Made by a program: the position numbers and the translations under genes. Under the pieces are notes generated by a model that saw nothing but the letters and a program-made list of their open reading frames with translations, was not told the DNA's origin and made no database searches. From Gammaproteobacteria bacterium (lineage in GTDB: Bacteria; Pseudomonadota; Gammaproteobacteria; Steroidobacterales; Steroidobacteraceae), in the NCBI GenBank assembly GCA_003164785.1, contig PLUE01000069.1, positions 1-64,000 on the forward strand: 64,000 nt of DNA, written 5' to 3'. This document shows, in pieces, positions 1 through 7,861 of this stretch (positions are counted from its first letter, which is position 1; each line of letters starts with the position of its first letter).

Positions 1-475
1 TGCACGCTCACCGGAAGGACACGAACGACCGCACGACTCGGTGTGGTTTCCCCGCCCATAAGCAAGGCAAATCCCACCATTCCGTCATTTCCAACTCTCA
101 TGGGAAGTGTACGGTAGAGGGCGCAAAATTTGTATGTGGAAGGCCTTATCTTCCTTGTTCACGTGCGCATCGACATGTGCGAGCGTTCAAGGCCTGGCTC
201 GACCTGCGGTCCGGTCGCCACGTGGGTCCACAGGGCTGAACGCAGGGCACACGACACCGTCGCGGTCAAGCAACTGCCGCGCGATCCCTACTGGCGGATT
301 GCGAGTAGGCGCACAACGGAAGAGGAGCGGCTGAAGTGGCTCCGAGGGTTACTTGCAGCAGGAGTAAGTGACTCGCAGTGAGCAGGCCTGTTTCCCCGAG
401 ATATTGCCTTAGCCGCTACGTTGAAGCGCGTATGGAAATGGCGTTGAGACTCTGTAGTCTACCGAGAACGGATTT
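1..475. other. No recognisable gene
   Basis: I find no reading frame with a recognisable domain on either strand in this stretch. Short open frames exist (for example 130-381 on the plus strand) but their translations are Arg/Ser-rich and look like non-coding or decayed sequence. The promoter of the receiver gene that starts at 476 should lie near the right end, but I could not pick out convincing -35 and -10 elements. Confidence 0.5.
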
Positions 476-910
476 ATGAGCAGGGATCTATCCCCAATGA
501 ATGGCGGTACTTCAGGACTGATTTTGCATGTAGATGATGACCGCTCTACGCGTGACTCAATGGCAATGCTGTTAAACGGGGATGGCTATCTGGTGTGCAG
601 CGCCGCCAGCGGAACGGAGGCGATCCATCTTGCGACAGGTGGCTTTCAACCGGATGTTCTGATTGTCGACTACGATCTCGGCCAGCCGCTCAACGGAGCC
701 GAAGTCGCTGAGCAGATTTGGCAACTTCTTACCTATCTCCCGCCCACGATCATGCTGACTGGAAATGCAAGGGGTGCGAAACTCCCCCGCATGATCGATA
801 CAATCTTCTGGTTGACGTGCAAACCATTGAATCCGAGACTGATGCTGGCCGCCCTACCAAGTCTCGTTCAGCTATCGCGTTCGACACGCGAAGCATCAAC
901 TGCGGCATAG
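476..910 (+). CDS. Stand-alone response regulator receiver protein
   Basis: A 144-residue single-domain CheY-like receiver with no output domain. The acidic pocket is HVDDD near residue 20, the phospho-acceptor Asp is in DVLIVDYD near residue 66, the conserved Thr is in TIMLTGN and the Lys in LTCKPLN, so the phosphorylation site is complete. It should accept phosphate from a histidine kinase and act through protein contact or as a phosphate sink. It resembles the C-terminal receiver of the hybrid kinase at 7862-9478 (both have an SMAMLL segment after the acidic pocket and a KPL/KPV motif), so that kinase, 7 kb away, is a possible partner by inference. No clear ribosome binding site precedes the ATG, so the start is not certain. 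Confidence 0.8.
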   Translation: MSRDLSPMNGGTSGLILHVDDDRSTRDSMAMLLNGDGYLVCSAASGTEAIHLATGGFQPDVLIVDYDLGQPLNGAEVAEQIWQLLTYLPPTIMLTGNARGAKLPRMIDTIFWLTCKPLNPRLMLAALPSLVQLSRSTREASTAA

Positions 911-1108
911 CGAGACCTTCCCATAGGGAGCGGCCATATATAGCGACCCCGCTTGGGCCTTCAGGCAAGGAGGGGCGCTGCGCGACAGCGACGGCCGCAT
1001 GCGCGCCGGTGATGCAAGGGTACCTGAAGCCTCCGCCCGCGGATATTGAGAACGTCAGCGGGCATTCAGTGCGGGTGGGAGCGACGCAGGACTTATTGAC
1101 GCGGAATA

Positions 1109-1256
1109 TGGATTTGGCGTCCGTCATGAAGCCTGCGCCCATAACGGTTCAAGAGACAGCGGCCTTTCTCCCTTCGGTCTCAGGTCTCATTGCCGATCGA
1201 ATGCTGCCAAAACCGGTGGACGTCAATCCGCTAATGCTTCCCATCGTGCACGTCCG
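1109..1256 (+). pseudogene. Relic of a response-regulator receiver C-terminus
   Basis: The plus-strand frame through this region reads MDLASVMKPAPITVQ followed a little later by LIADRMLPKPVDVNPLML. This matches the C-terminal part of the receiver domain of the hybrid kinase at 7862-9478, which has DIAKILGMKPPTIIL and LVADRIMPKPVDANLLL at the same spacing. The nucleotide match around 1190-1240 is also obvious by eye. Upstream parts of the domain and the stop are missing, so it is a gene fragment. Together with the intact receiver just before it, it suggests duplication and decay of a two-component locus. The rest of 911-1343 holds nothing recognisable. Confidence 0.6.
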
Positions 1257-1343
1257 CCGGCCTTTGCCTGTACCCCTCAACCACGCGCCTATACAAAAAC
1301 CGGTTCGTGGCTGAGAACCGGAATAAGGCCGACGCGGGTCGAA

Positions 1344-1514
1344 TCACGGACCGGCAAAACGCAGGCCGCCGAAGAGCCAGAGCACCACAAGAATGACCAA
1401 CACCAAGCCGAGAACGCCGCCGAGGCCCATGCCGCCATACCGCCTGTACCCGTAATAGCCACCGCCGCCGCCGAACAACAGCACGAGCACGACAATGATC
1501 AAAATTGTACTCAT
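1344..1514 (-). CDS. Small membrane protein resembling DUF3309
   Basis: A 56-residue protein that begins MSTILIIVVLVLLF, continues with a run of five Gly and a YYGYRRYGG segment, then has a second hydrophobic stretch (VLGLVLVILVVLWLF) and ends FAGP. The first stretch plus Gly/Tyr-rich turn plus second stretch is the pattern of the short DUF3309-type membrane proteins of proteobacteria. A GAGG sequence lies about 10 bases before the ATG. It is short and easily missed, but hydrophobic codon use through the whole frame and the family pattern support it. Function is unknown; such genes are often near stress genes, and a Crp/Fnr regulator lies next to it on the same strand. Confidence 0.65.
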   Translation of the reverse strand: MSTILIIVVLVLLFGGGGGYYGYRRYGGMGLGGVLGLVLVILVVLWLFGGLRFAGP

Positions 1515-1746
1515 TTCACTATCCTCACGATCATGGATGGAGTCTTTGCCTTTGAGTGGTTCGAACCATCAACCGACCCAATAGCCTCATTAAATACTCA
1601 TCGACCATGCGGCTTCCATCCGCACAAACCCCTATCGGCACAGTACCGTACACATAGCAACGGTCTAGCATGGGGAATCGCCCATTATGCAAACGGACTG
1701 ATAAGTGGGACCTCGAGATCGCTGACTGCCCGGTAAGGCATCAACA

Positions 1747-2454
1747 TCAGACGATCGCCTCGAGTTTGGCGTTCGCATGGCACTCACAAGCACGCGCCTC
1801 AAGGCCCATCCGATCGATCACCGCGATCTGACCGCGATGGTAGCGGATGCACCCGGCGCGCTGCAGCTTACCGGCCGCCATCGTGACGCTCTCGCGACGG
1901 ACACCCATTAGCCCGGCAATGTGTTTTTGGGTGAGTGGGAGTTCATTCGACGAATAGCGCTCCAAGAACATGAGAAGCCAGCGGCACACTTGCTGATCGA
2001 TAGAATGATGGCGGTTGCACACCGTTGTTTGCGCCAATTTCGTGATGTAGGATTGCGTATATCGCAGCAGCACATTACGCATTGAACCCTCCCGAGCGCA
2101 GATCTGGTTAAGCAGCGCGCGCTTGATTCGATATCCCCAACCTTCGCTCAATACCACCGCGCGGCAGTGAACCGAACCGCTTCCCAGGAATACGTCGACA
2201 CCGGCAAAGCCATCGGAGCCAACCAGGGCGAGTGCATCCGTGCGACCATCGGCCATCATGCACTCGATGGAGATGATTGATGTCGTCGGAAAATATAAGT
2301 GATCGACGGGCATGCCAGCCTCGTACAGTACCTCGCCGGGCATCATCAGAATCGGTTCGAAGGAACGCTCCACCTGGGACCATTCTGCAACTGTAAGCGT
2401 TGCCAGCAACCTGTTTCGAGCAGTGACGTCAGCGTAACGAGGCAAGGTGGCCAT
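1747..2454 (-). CDS. Crp/Fnr family transcriptional regulator
   Basis: A 235-residue regulator. An N-terminal cyclic-nucleotide-binding-like beta barrel (about residues 15-140, with LMMPGEVLYEAGMPVDHLYFP and ALVGSDGFAGVDVFLGSG) is followed by a dimerisation helix and a winged helix (about 165-215) with the recognition segment LTQKHIAGLMGVRRESVTMAAGKL. No Cys cluster of the FNR type is seen at the N-terminus, so an Fe-S oxygen sensor is unlikely and the ligand is unknown. An in-frame TTG at 2466 would add four residues, but GGAG lies six bases before the ATG at 2454, so this start is chosen. Neighbours (PPK2, P-type ATPase relic) suggest a stress or low-oxygen role, by inference. Confidence 0.85.
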   Translation of the reverse strand: MATLPRYADVTARNRLLATLTVAEWSQVERSFEPILMMPGEVLYEAGMPVDHLYFPTTSIISIECMMADGRTDALALVGSDGFAGVDVFLGSGSVHCRAVVLSEGWGYRIKRALLNQICAREGSMRNVLLRYTQSYITKLAQTTVCNRHHSIDQQVCRWLLMFLERYSSNELPLTQKHIAGLMGVRRESVTMAAGKLQRAGCIRYHRGQIAVIDRMGLEARACECHANAKLEAIV

Positions 2455-2572
2455 GTGAGTCTCCAAGGAATGAATGATGTCACCCTAGGGTATTGTTGGA
2501 TTATGTTGCATCCGTAAATGTGCCTAACGGCTATGTGGTGTACCGTACGGACGAGCGTCCGCGGCGTGGGCG

Positions 2573-2700
2573 GCGCAAGAGTTCGAGGATCAGGGTTTGC
2601 GTGTCCTGGCGGTCGCGGCTGGAGCGCCGAAAATGTTGAAACTGATCGGGCGCATTGCTCTGGGCGTACGCTCCGTGATGGTCCGACGGGAGATGGCGGA
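2573..2700 (+). pseudogene. Relic of a P-type cation ATPase
   Basis: The plus-strand frame reads QEFEDQGLRVLAVAAGAP, then LKLIGRIALG and VRSVMV. This resembles the P/N-domain of P-type ATPases (…GLRVLAVA…LIALxDPPR…GVRTVMVTGD), but the DPPR segment and the TGD that should follow are deleted or replaced and no long frame remains. I read it as an internal fragment with a deletion. The rest of the 357-base gap between the Crp/Fnr and PPK2 genes (2455-2844) holds nothing else I recognise. Confidence 0.5.
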
Positions 2701-2844
2701 ATCGGCAATCCGGATGGATCTAGCCAAACGCGCGCCTGCGCGCGAAACTAGGCTGGAGCCCAAGCCCGCGCCAACGGGCCACGCATAGACTGTGCGCTTA
2801 AAACGCCGCGAATGATGCGGTCAGTGTCGACGATCAAGGAAAAT

Positions 2845-3717
2845 ATGAATATCAATGCCAATGACTTTCGCCTAGGCGAAGGGAACAATGAGGTCAATCT
2901 CAAGAAGTGGCCGACGCTGATTGATCCGGTATACAAGTCGAAGGCGCAGTACGAAGAGCTTCTTGCAAAGCACGTCGAAGCACTCAGCGCCATGCAGCAG
3001 CTTCACTATTCGACTAATCGCCACGCTCTGCTTCTAATCTTTCAGGGGATGGATGCTGCCGGAAAAGACGGCGCCATCCGGCACGTAATGTCAGGGGTCA
3101 ACCCGCAGGGCTGCCAGGTGTTCAGCTTCAAATCACCCTCCGCTACCGAACTGGAACACGACTTTTTGTGGCGTACCACACGTGATCTGCCGGAACGTGG
3201 CCGCATCGGCATCTTCAACAGATCCTATTACGAGGAAGTGCTCATCGTGCGCGTGCATCGCGAGATCCTGCGCGGCGAAGGGCTCGCAGACGCGCCACGT
3301 CACTACAAAAAGCTCTGGCATGACCGGTATCGTTCAATCGCAGACCTCGAGCGACATCTATCGGCCAATGGCACGCGCATCGTCAAATTCTTCCTGCACC
3401 TTTCAAATGAGGAGCAGCGCAAGCGGTTTCTGGCGCGTATCGAGGAGCCAGAGAAGAACTGGAAGTTTAGCCTTGCGGATATCAAGGAGAGGGGCTATTG
3501 GAAGCAATATACAAAAGCGTATGAGGAGTGCTTAAGTGCCACGAGCACCCGGGAGGCGCCTTGGTATATCGTTCCGGCTGACGATAAGGAGAACGCCAGG
3601 CTGATTGTATCGAGCATCGTGCTCGATACCTTCGAGCGACTCAAGATGAGCTATCCAAAAACAAGTCCGCATCGTCTGCGCGAGTTGCTAGCGATCCGAA
3701 AACAGCTGGCGGGGTGA
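2845..3717 (+). CDS. ppk2: Polyphosphate kinase 2 family protein
   Basis: A 290-residue cytosolic PPK2, a P-loop kinase that moves phosphate between polyphosphate and nucleotides. The Walker A-like motif FQGMDAAGKDGAIRHVM is near residue 70. The Walker B-like and lid region contains DLPERGRIGIFNRSYYEEVLIVRVH. The conserved KFFLHLSNEEQRKRFLARIEEPEKNWKFS and YIVPADDKENARLIVSSIV segments follow. Length and the single domain fit the one-domain PPK2 type. The ATG at 2845 is chosen because AAGGA lies just before it and family members start close to here (MNINANDF); an in-frame ATG at 2812 would add 11 residues. Nucleotide preference (ADP, AMP or GDP) cannot be read from the sequence. It may form a unit with the phosphatase gene that follows after about 60 bases. 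Confidence 0.9.
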   Translation: MNINANDFRLGEGNNEVNLKKWPTLIDPVYKSKAQYEELLAKHVEALSAMQQLHYSTNRHALLLIFQGMDAAGKDGAIRHVMSGVNPQGCQVFSFKSPSATELEHDFLWRTTRDLPERGRIGIFNRSYYEEVLIVRVHREILRGEGLADAPRHYKKLWHDRYRSIADLERHLSANGTRIVKFFLHLSNEEQRKRFLARIEEPEKNWKFSLADIKERGYWKQYTKAYEECLSATSTREAPWYIVPADDKENARLIVSSIVLDTFERLKMSYPKTSPHRLRELLAIRKQLAG

Positions 3718-3775
3718 GTGGTGAGTTCGGTATTCGGTGGTGGCTATACAGTGACCTTTGCATCACGGTGAAAAC

Positions 3776-4411
3776 GTGGCTCTTGAAATCTATTTGATTC
3801 GACATGGAGAGACGGCCTGGTCGCTTTCTGGTCAGCACACCGGTCGCACGGATCTTCCGCTGACCGAGCACGGCGAGCAGCAGGCCCGGCAACTGGGCGA
3901 CCTGCTGCATGGTGTGAGTTTTTCGCAGATTCAGGTCAGCCCGCTGCGGCGCGCGCGGCGCACTTGCGAGCTAGCCACTTTCGGTGCTGCTGCCCGCGTG
4001 GAACAGGATCTCAGCGAATGGGACTACGGCGACTACGAAGGTTTGACGCCGACCCAAATTCACGCGCAGCGTCCCGGGTGGAACGTGTATCGGGATGGTT
4101 GCCCAGGTGGCGAATCGGCGCAGCAAGTGGCCGCTCGCGCGGACCGCGTCATTGCCGCGCTTGGAACGGTGAAGGGTCGTGTCGCGCTGTTTTCACACGG
4201 GCAGTTCCTGCGCGCACTGGCCGTGCGCTGGATCGAGCTGCCGATTCAGCAAGGCTATCGCCTGGCGCTGGACACTGGTTCGTTGAGTATTCTGGGTTCC
4301 GAGCACAACAACGAGGGGGCGCCGGCGATCTTGCTCTGGAATGCAGTATCCAACGATCTGTTCGAGCTGACGTCACGGACGGCAGCCCCAGCCAAATTGT
4401 CTGAGCTGTAG
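3776..4411 (+). CDS. Histidine phosphatase (phosphoglycerate mutase-like) family protein
   Basis: A protein of about 211 residues starting IYLIRHGETAWSLSGQHTGRTDLPLTEHG. The RHG motif carries the catalytic His that is phosphorylated during the reaction. The second Arg is in SPLRRARRT, the Glu/Asp region is SEWDYGDYEG, and the second catalytic His is in ALFSHGQFLRAL. This is the branch of the histidine phosphatase superfamily that includes GpmB/CobC-like broad-specificity phosphatases, so the substrate is not predictable. The GTG at 3776 is taken as start because GGTGA lies shortly before it; an in-frame TTG at 3758 would add six residues. It follows ppk2 on the same strand and may share its transcript, which hints at a phosphate or nucleotide role. 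Confidence 0.85.
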   Translation: MALEIYLIRHGETAWSLSGQHTGRTDLPLTEHGEQQARQLGDLLHGVSFSQIQVSPLRRARRTCELATFGAAARVEQDLSEWDYGDYEGLTPTQIHAQRPGWNVYRDGCPGGESAQQVAARADRVIAALGTVKGRVALFSHGQFLRALAVRWIELPIQQGYRLALDTGSLSILGSEHNNEGAPAILLWNAVSNDLFELTSRTAAPAKLSEL

Positions 4412-4566
4412 GATCGCGCTGTGAGCACCCGACACGGCTTGGGACTCACGATCTCCGCCGGTTTACTTGGGACTGGATTGGGATCATTGCGCTGGGCGCG
4501 GCTCTCACCCCGGGCGGCAATCCGCCGGCGATTTGATGGAGCGCCGCCCCATCACCATCAGAATTG

Positions 4567-4641
4567 GAGGGCTACTATGCGACGACCAATTGGAGCAAGC
4601 GCAAGGTGCTCGATGCGGCGAGCGGAAAATTGCTATGGGCC
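4567..4641 (+). pseudogene. Possible relic of a PQQ-type beta-propeller dehydrogenase
   Basis: One plus-strand frame without a start reads GYYATTNWSKRKVLDAASGKLLWA. The end, LDAASGKLLW, is the signature strand of PQQ-dependent dehydrogenase propeller repeats (LDAxTGKLLW). The match is short and nothing upstream or downstream extends it, so this is a weak call of a gene remnant. The rest of 4412-4699 holds only short overlapping frames that I do not accept as genes. Confidence 0.25.
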
Positions 4642-4699
4642 TGCTCGCGCCACGCGTATTTGACTTCACTTTGCGCAGGCTCCACTATCCGCCGGTCCG

Positions 4700-5161
4700 G
4701 TGTCGGACGATCCACGCCTTGATTTTGGGAATCATGAATTGAGTCGAGTGCGGCGCAAGCGGGTGAATTGGTGGGCGGTGCTGTTGCTGCCGATCTTCCT
4801 GCGCGCAATGATTCCCGTGGGCTTCATGCCCATGGTGGGTTCGGACCATCGCCTGCATCTCATCGTCTGCGACGGCTATGCGCCGGTTCCGGAGGCGATG
4901 TCGATGATGATGGACATGCCCGCCGGCATGCCGATGGATGCGCCCATGGGGTCGTCCGGCTCTCATGGTGGTGTTCCCAGCCACGAGGATCACGGCAATT
5001 GCCCGTATGGCGCTGCGCCGACCCTGGGCGGCGTGCCCGCCTTGGCTCTGTTGCCACGGTCATTGATTCGGCGGGCAGCGGTGCTTGTCATAGCAGCCCC
5101 TCAAGTGGGGTATTTTGAAGTCTCTCCCCGCGCGCAATCGCCGCGCGGTCCTCCCGTTTAG
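4700..5161 (+). CDS. DUF2946 family protein, probably metal-related
   Basis: A 153-residue protein with one membrane segment near the N-terminus (WWAVLLLPIFLRAMIPVGFMP) that carries the LRAxIPxGFMP motif of DUF2946. A Met/His-rich stretch follows (MSMMMDMPAGMPMDAPMG and SHGGVPSHEDHGNCPYG), then a Cys-Pro-Tyr motif and an ARG/PRO-rich tail ending SPRGPPV, also typical of the family. DUF2946 genes often sit just upstream of TonB-dependent receptors, and that is the arrangement here, with the receptor starting 104 bases downstream. The Met/His-rich loop suggests binding of copper or another soft metal, which is inference. The GTG start at 4700 is uncertain; no strong ribosome binding site is seen. 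Confidence 0.75.
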   Translation: MSDDPRLDFGNHELSRVRRKRVNWWAVLLLPIFLRAMIPVGFMPMVGSDHRLHLIVCDGYAPVPEAMSMMMDMPAGMPMDAPMGSSGSHGGVPSHEDHGNCPYGAAPTLGGVPALALLPRSLIRRAAVLVIAAPQVGYFEVSPRAQSPRGPPV

Positions 5162-5265
5162 TTTTCTCTCGTCAGCACTCGTTGGAATTCGATCGTGCGT
5201 GAAACGTGCGGCGGCCCGTGGTCCGTCGTCGCCTGGCGTTGAGTCAATTAATTCGGGAGATTTTC

Positions 5266-7500
5266 ATGTGTCTCACCTGTCGGACGTCAGGTTGCGCCCG
5301 TGTCGCCGCGATCTTCGGCATTGCCGCGGCAATAGTCTTGTTACCGGCGGATCTGCTCGCCGCCGACGTCGGCAGCGTGCGCGGCATCATCAGCGATCCA
5401 CAGGATCGGCCCGTGGCCCAAGTTCACGTGAGGCTCAAGTCGCAGACCTCGGATTGGACGAAAATCACCACGACCGGTGCGCGGGGCGAATTCTCGTTTC
5501 CGACCGTCCCAGTCGGTGATTACATTCTCGACGTTGATAAAGCCGACTTCGCCCCGGTCGCCCAGGCCGTCACGGTAGGATCTGCGTCGTCACCGGTCGC
5601 GCATATTCAACTGAACGTGGGAACGCTCGCGCAGGTGACGGTGACCGCGCAGGCGGAGACGACGCTCCTCGACACGGCGACGCCCACGACGCTCGTCAAT
5701 CGCGAGGACATCGAGCGCGAACCGGGTGCGTTCCGCAGCAACAGCCTCGCCATGATCACCGACTTCGTTCCAGGGGCCTATTTCGTTCACGACCAATTGC
5801 ATGTTCGCGGCGGCCACCAGACCACCTGGGCCGTCGACGGGGTCGAGATTCCCAACACCAACATCGCCAGCAATCTGGGGCCGGCCATCGATCCGAAAGA
5901 TATCGACTATCTGGAGATCCAGCGGGGCAGCTACCAGGCGGACCAGGGAGATCGCACGTACGGGGTGTTCAACGTCGTGCCGCGGACGGGTCTGGAGCGC
6001 GACAATGAAGGCGAGCTGATCGCGAGCGGCGGTAGCTTCGGACAGACGAACGACTACTTGAGTGTCGCGAGCCACAGCGACGATCTGGCGTATTACGTCA
6101 GCGTCAACGGCAATCGAAGCGGCCTCGGCATCGAGACGCCCGTGGCGCAGATCATTCATGACTCCGAGGCCGGTTACGGCGGCTTCGGCACGATCATCTA
6201 TGATCCGACGCCCGATGACCAGTTTCGCCTCGTGTTCTCAGCGCGCCATGACAATTACGACATCCCGAACAGTCCGGGCGATCGCTTGGACGACGTGCAA
6301 CGGGAAACGGACTCGTTCGCGATTCTGTCCTGGGTGCACACCCTCAACGAGGATGCGGTGCTCACCACCTCGTTGTTCGCCCATTACAACGAGGCCAATC
6401 TGGACGCTGCGCCCAATGATTTTCCGATCAGCACGACCGATGATCGGTCCTCGACGTATGTCGGCGGCCAGGAAGTCCTGCGATGGCACATCGCACAGAA
6501 TGACGTGCAGGTCGGCGTCCTGGGATTCAGTCAGCACGATACCGATGTGTTCAACGTCCTCTTCAATGATGGCAGCAATGCGCCGGTCTACGAGAAATCC
6601 GACCCGACGGGCTCGCTGGAAGCGCTGTATGTCGAGGATACGTTCAAGGCGACGGATTGGCTCAGCTTCATGGGTGGGGTGCGGCAGACGCATTTTGCCG
6701 GCGGGGTCGTGGAGAACGCGACCAGTCCACGCATTGGCACGACCGTACGGATCCCGGGAGTCGGGTGGATCGTCCGTGGATTCTGGGGCAAGTTCTACCA
6801 AGCTCCGCCGTTGACGACACTGTCCGGGCCGCTGCTTCAATATGCGCAGGCCAGCAATTTGGGCTTCCTGCCGCTGCGCGGCGAACGGGATGAGGAGTAT
6901 CAATTCGGGGTGACGATTCCCATCGGCGGCTGGTCCGTCGACATCGATCACTTTCATACGGACGCGAAGAACTTTTTCGATCACAATCCCATCGGCAACT
7001 CGAATGTCTTCCTGCCACTCACCATCAACGGCGCGCTGATCCAGGGCAATGAGTTGTCCATCCGCTCACCTCGATTGTGGGAATTTGGTCGGGCACATGT
7101 CACGTATTCCAACCAGACGGCCGACGGTTACGGGACGATCAACGGCGGCTTGACGGATTTCAGTCCACCCGCCGGGTACTTCGCGCTCGACCACGATCAG
7201 CGCAATACGGCGAACGTCGGATTCGATGCCAATCTGCCGGCGACGTCGTATGTATCGATGGACGTGTACTATGGATCCGGGTTCTCCAACGGCGCGGGAG
7301 CGCCGAGCCATCTGCCAAGTCATGCGGAGATCAACATGAGCGTCGGCAAGGCCTTCGGGAAGAGCCTGTCCGCCTCGCTGACGGTGCTGAACTTGGCCGA
7401 CAAGCACTTGCTCACGGACAATAGTCTGACTTTCGGTGGGTTTCATTACAACGAGCCTCGGGAGATTCTGGGCGAGGTGCGCTATCGCTTTGGGTATTGA
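5266..7500 (+). CDS. TonB-dependent receptor with N-terminal carboxypeptidase-regulatory-like domain
   Basis: A 744-residue outer-membrane receptor. The signal peptide is MCLTCRTSGCARVAAIFGIA with cleavage after LLAA. A carboxypeptidase-regulatory-like beta-sandwich follows (about residues 34-110: VRGIISDPQDRPVAQVHVRLK…GEFSFPTVPVGDYILDV). Next comes the plug (ATPTTLVNREDIER, PGAYFVHDQLHVRGGHQTTWAVDGVEIP, about 135-230) and a 22-strand-type barrel to the end (…EVRYRFGY). CGGGAGA lies just before the ATG at 5266, so the 20-codon longer frame is rejected. It follows the DUF2946 gene, a pairing seen with metal or siderophore receptors. The real ligand is unknown and no co-transcribed sigma/anti-sigma pair is next to it. 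Confidence 0.9.
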   Translation: MCLTCRTSGCARVAAIFGIAAAIVLLPADLLAADVGSVRGIISDPQDRPVAQVHVRLKSQTSDWTKITTTGARGEFSFPTVPVGDYILDVDKADFAPVAQAVTVGSASSPVAHIQLNVGTLAQVTVTAQAETTLLDTATPTTLVNREDIEREPGAFRSNSLAMITDFVPGAYFVHDQLHVRGGHQTTWAVDGVEIPNTNIASNLGPAIDPKDIDYLEIQRGSYQADQGDRTYGVFNVVPRTGLERDNEGELIASGGSFGQTNDYLSVASHSDDLAYYVSVNGNRSGLGIETPVAQIIHDSEAGYGGFGTIIYDPTPDDQFRLVFSARHDNYDIPNSPGDRLDDVQRETDSFAILSWVHTLNEDAVLTTSLFAHYNEANLDAAPNDFPISTTDDRSSTYVGGQEVLRWHIAQNDVQVGVLGFSQHDTDVFNVLFNDGSNAPVYEKSDPTGSLEALYVEDTFKATDWLSFMGGVRQTHFAGGVVENATSPRIGTTVRIPGVGWIVRGFWGKFYQAPPLTTLSGPLLQYAQASNLGFLPLRGERDEEYQFGVTIPIGGWSVDIDHFHTDAKNFFDHNPIGNSNVFLPLTINGALIQGNELSIRSPRLWEFGRAHVTYSNQTADGYGTINGGLTDFSPPAGYFALDHDQRNTANVGFDANLPATSYVSMDVYYGSGFSNGAGAPSHLPSHAEINMSVGKAFGKSLSASLTVLNLADKHLLTDNSLTFGGFHYNEPREILGEVRYRFGY

Positions 7501-7514
7501 CGGTCATGCGCTTT

Positions 7515-7552
7515 GTCCGGGTATGACGGTGAAATGCTCGAACCACGAGCGG
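7515..7552 (+). repeat. Imperfect 38-bp direct repeat, copy 1
   Basis: This segment and 9741-9778 differ at only three of 38 positions. Both can be read as LSGYDGEMLEPRA. In copy 1 the frame continues as ELRRLRIKTERL before a stop, in copy 2 it runs into an IS110-like fragment. The two copies bracket the hybrid kinase gene, about 2.2 kb apart. They may be ends of a lost element or a duplicated short gene fragment. Confidence 0.7.
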
Positions 7553-7730
7553 AGCTTCGCAGGCTGCGAATCAAGACGGAGCGACTCTGCTTTTGGGATT
7601 GGCCCGTCGATGAATCGGCCAACTAAATCAACGGTCTAACTTCGCCGGGCGAATCGAGACCCGCGAAAATTCATGTGCATCGCAGCAGCGCGGATAAGCG
7701 ACCCGCTGCTCGGAAGATTCCGGGCTCATT

Positions 7731-7759
7731 TTGCAGGACGAGCATGGTGGTACTATAAT
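7731..7759 (+). promoter_or_regulatory. Predicted sigma-70 promoter of the hybrid kinase
   Basis: TTGCAG (7731-7736) and a perfect TATAAT (7754-7759) are separated by 17 bases. The -35 matches the consensus only at three positions, the -10 at all six. Transcription would start near 7766, about 95 bases before the ATG at 7862. This supports that start over the longer open frame that begins at 7673. Confidence 0.45.
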
Positions 7760-7861
7760 ATTCTTGCGTCTCACAAAAGCCGCCTGCCAAAATATGCAAG
7801 ATCTACCGGCATTGGTCTGTGCGATACCGCACATGGTTGGCTGTGGCATCGAGCGTCTCAC

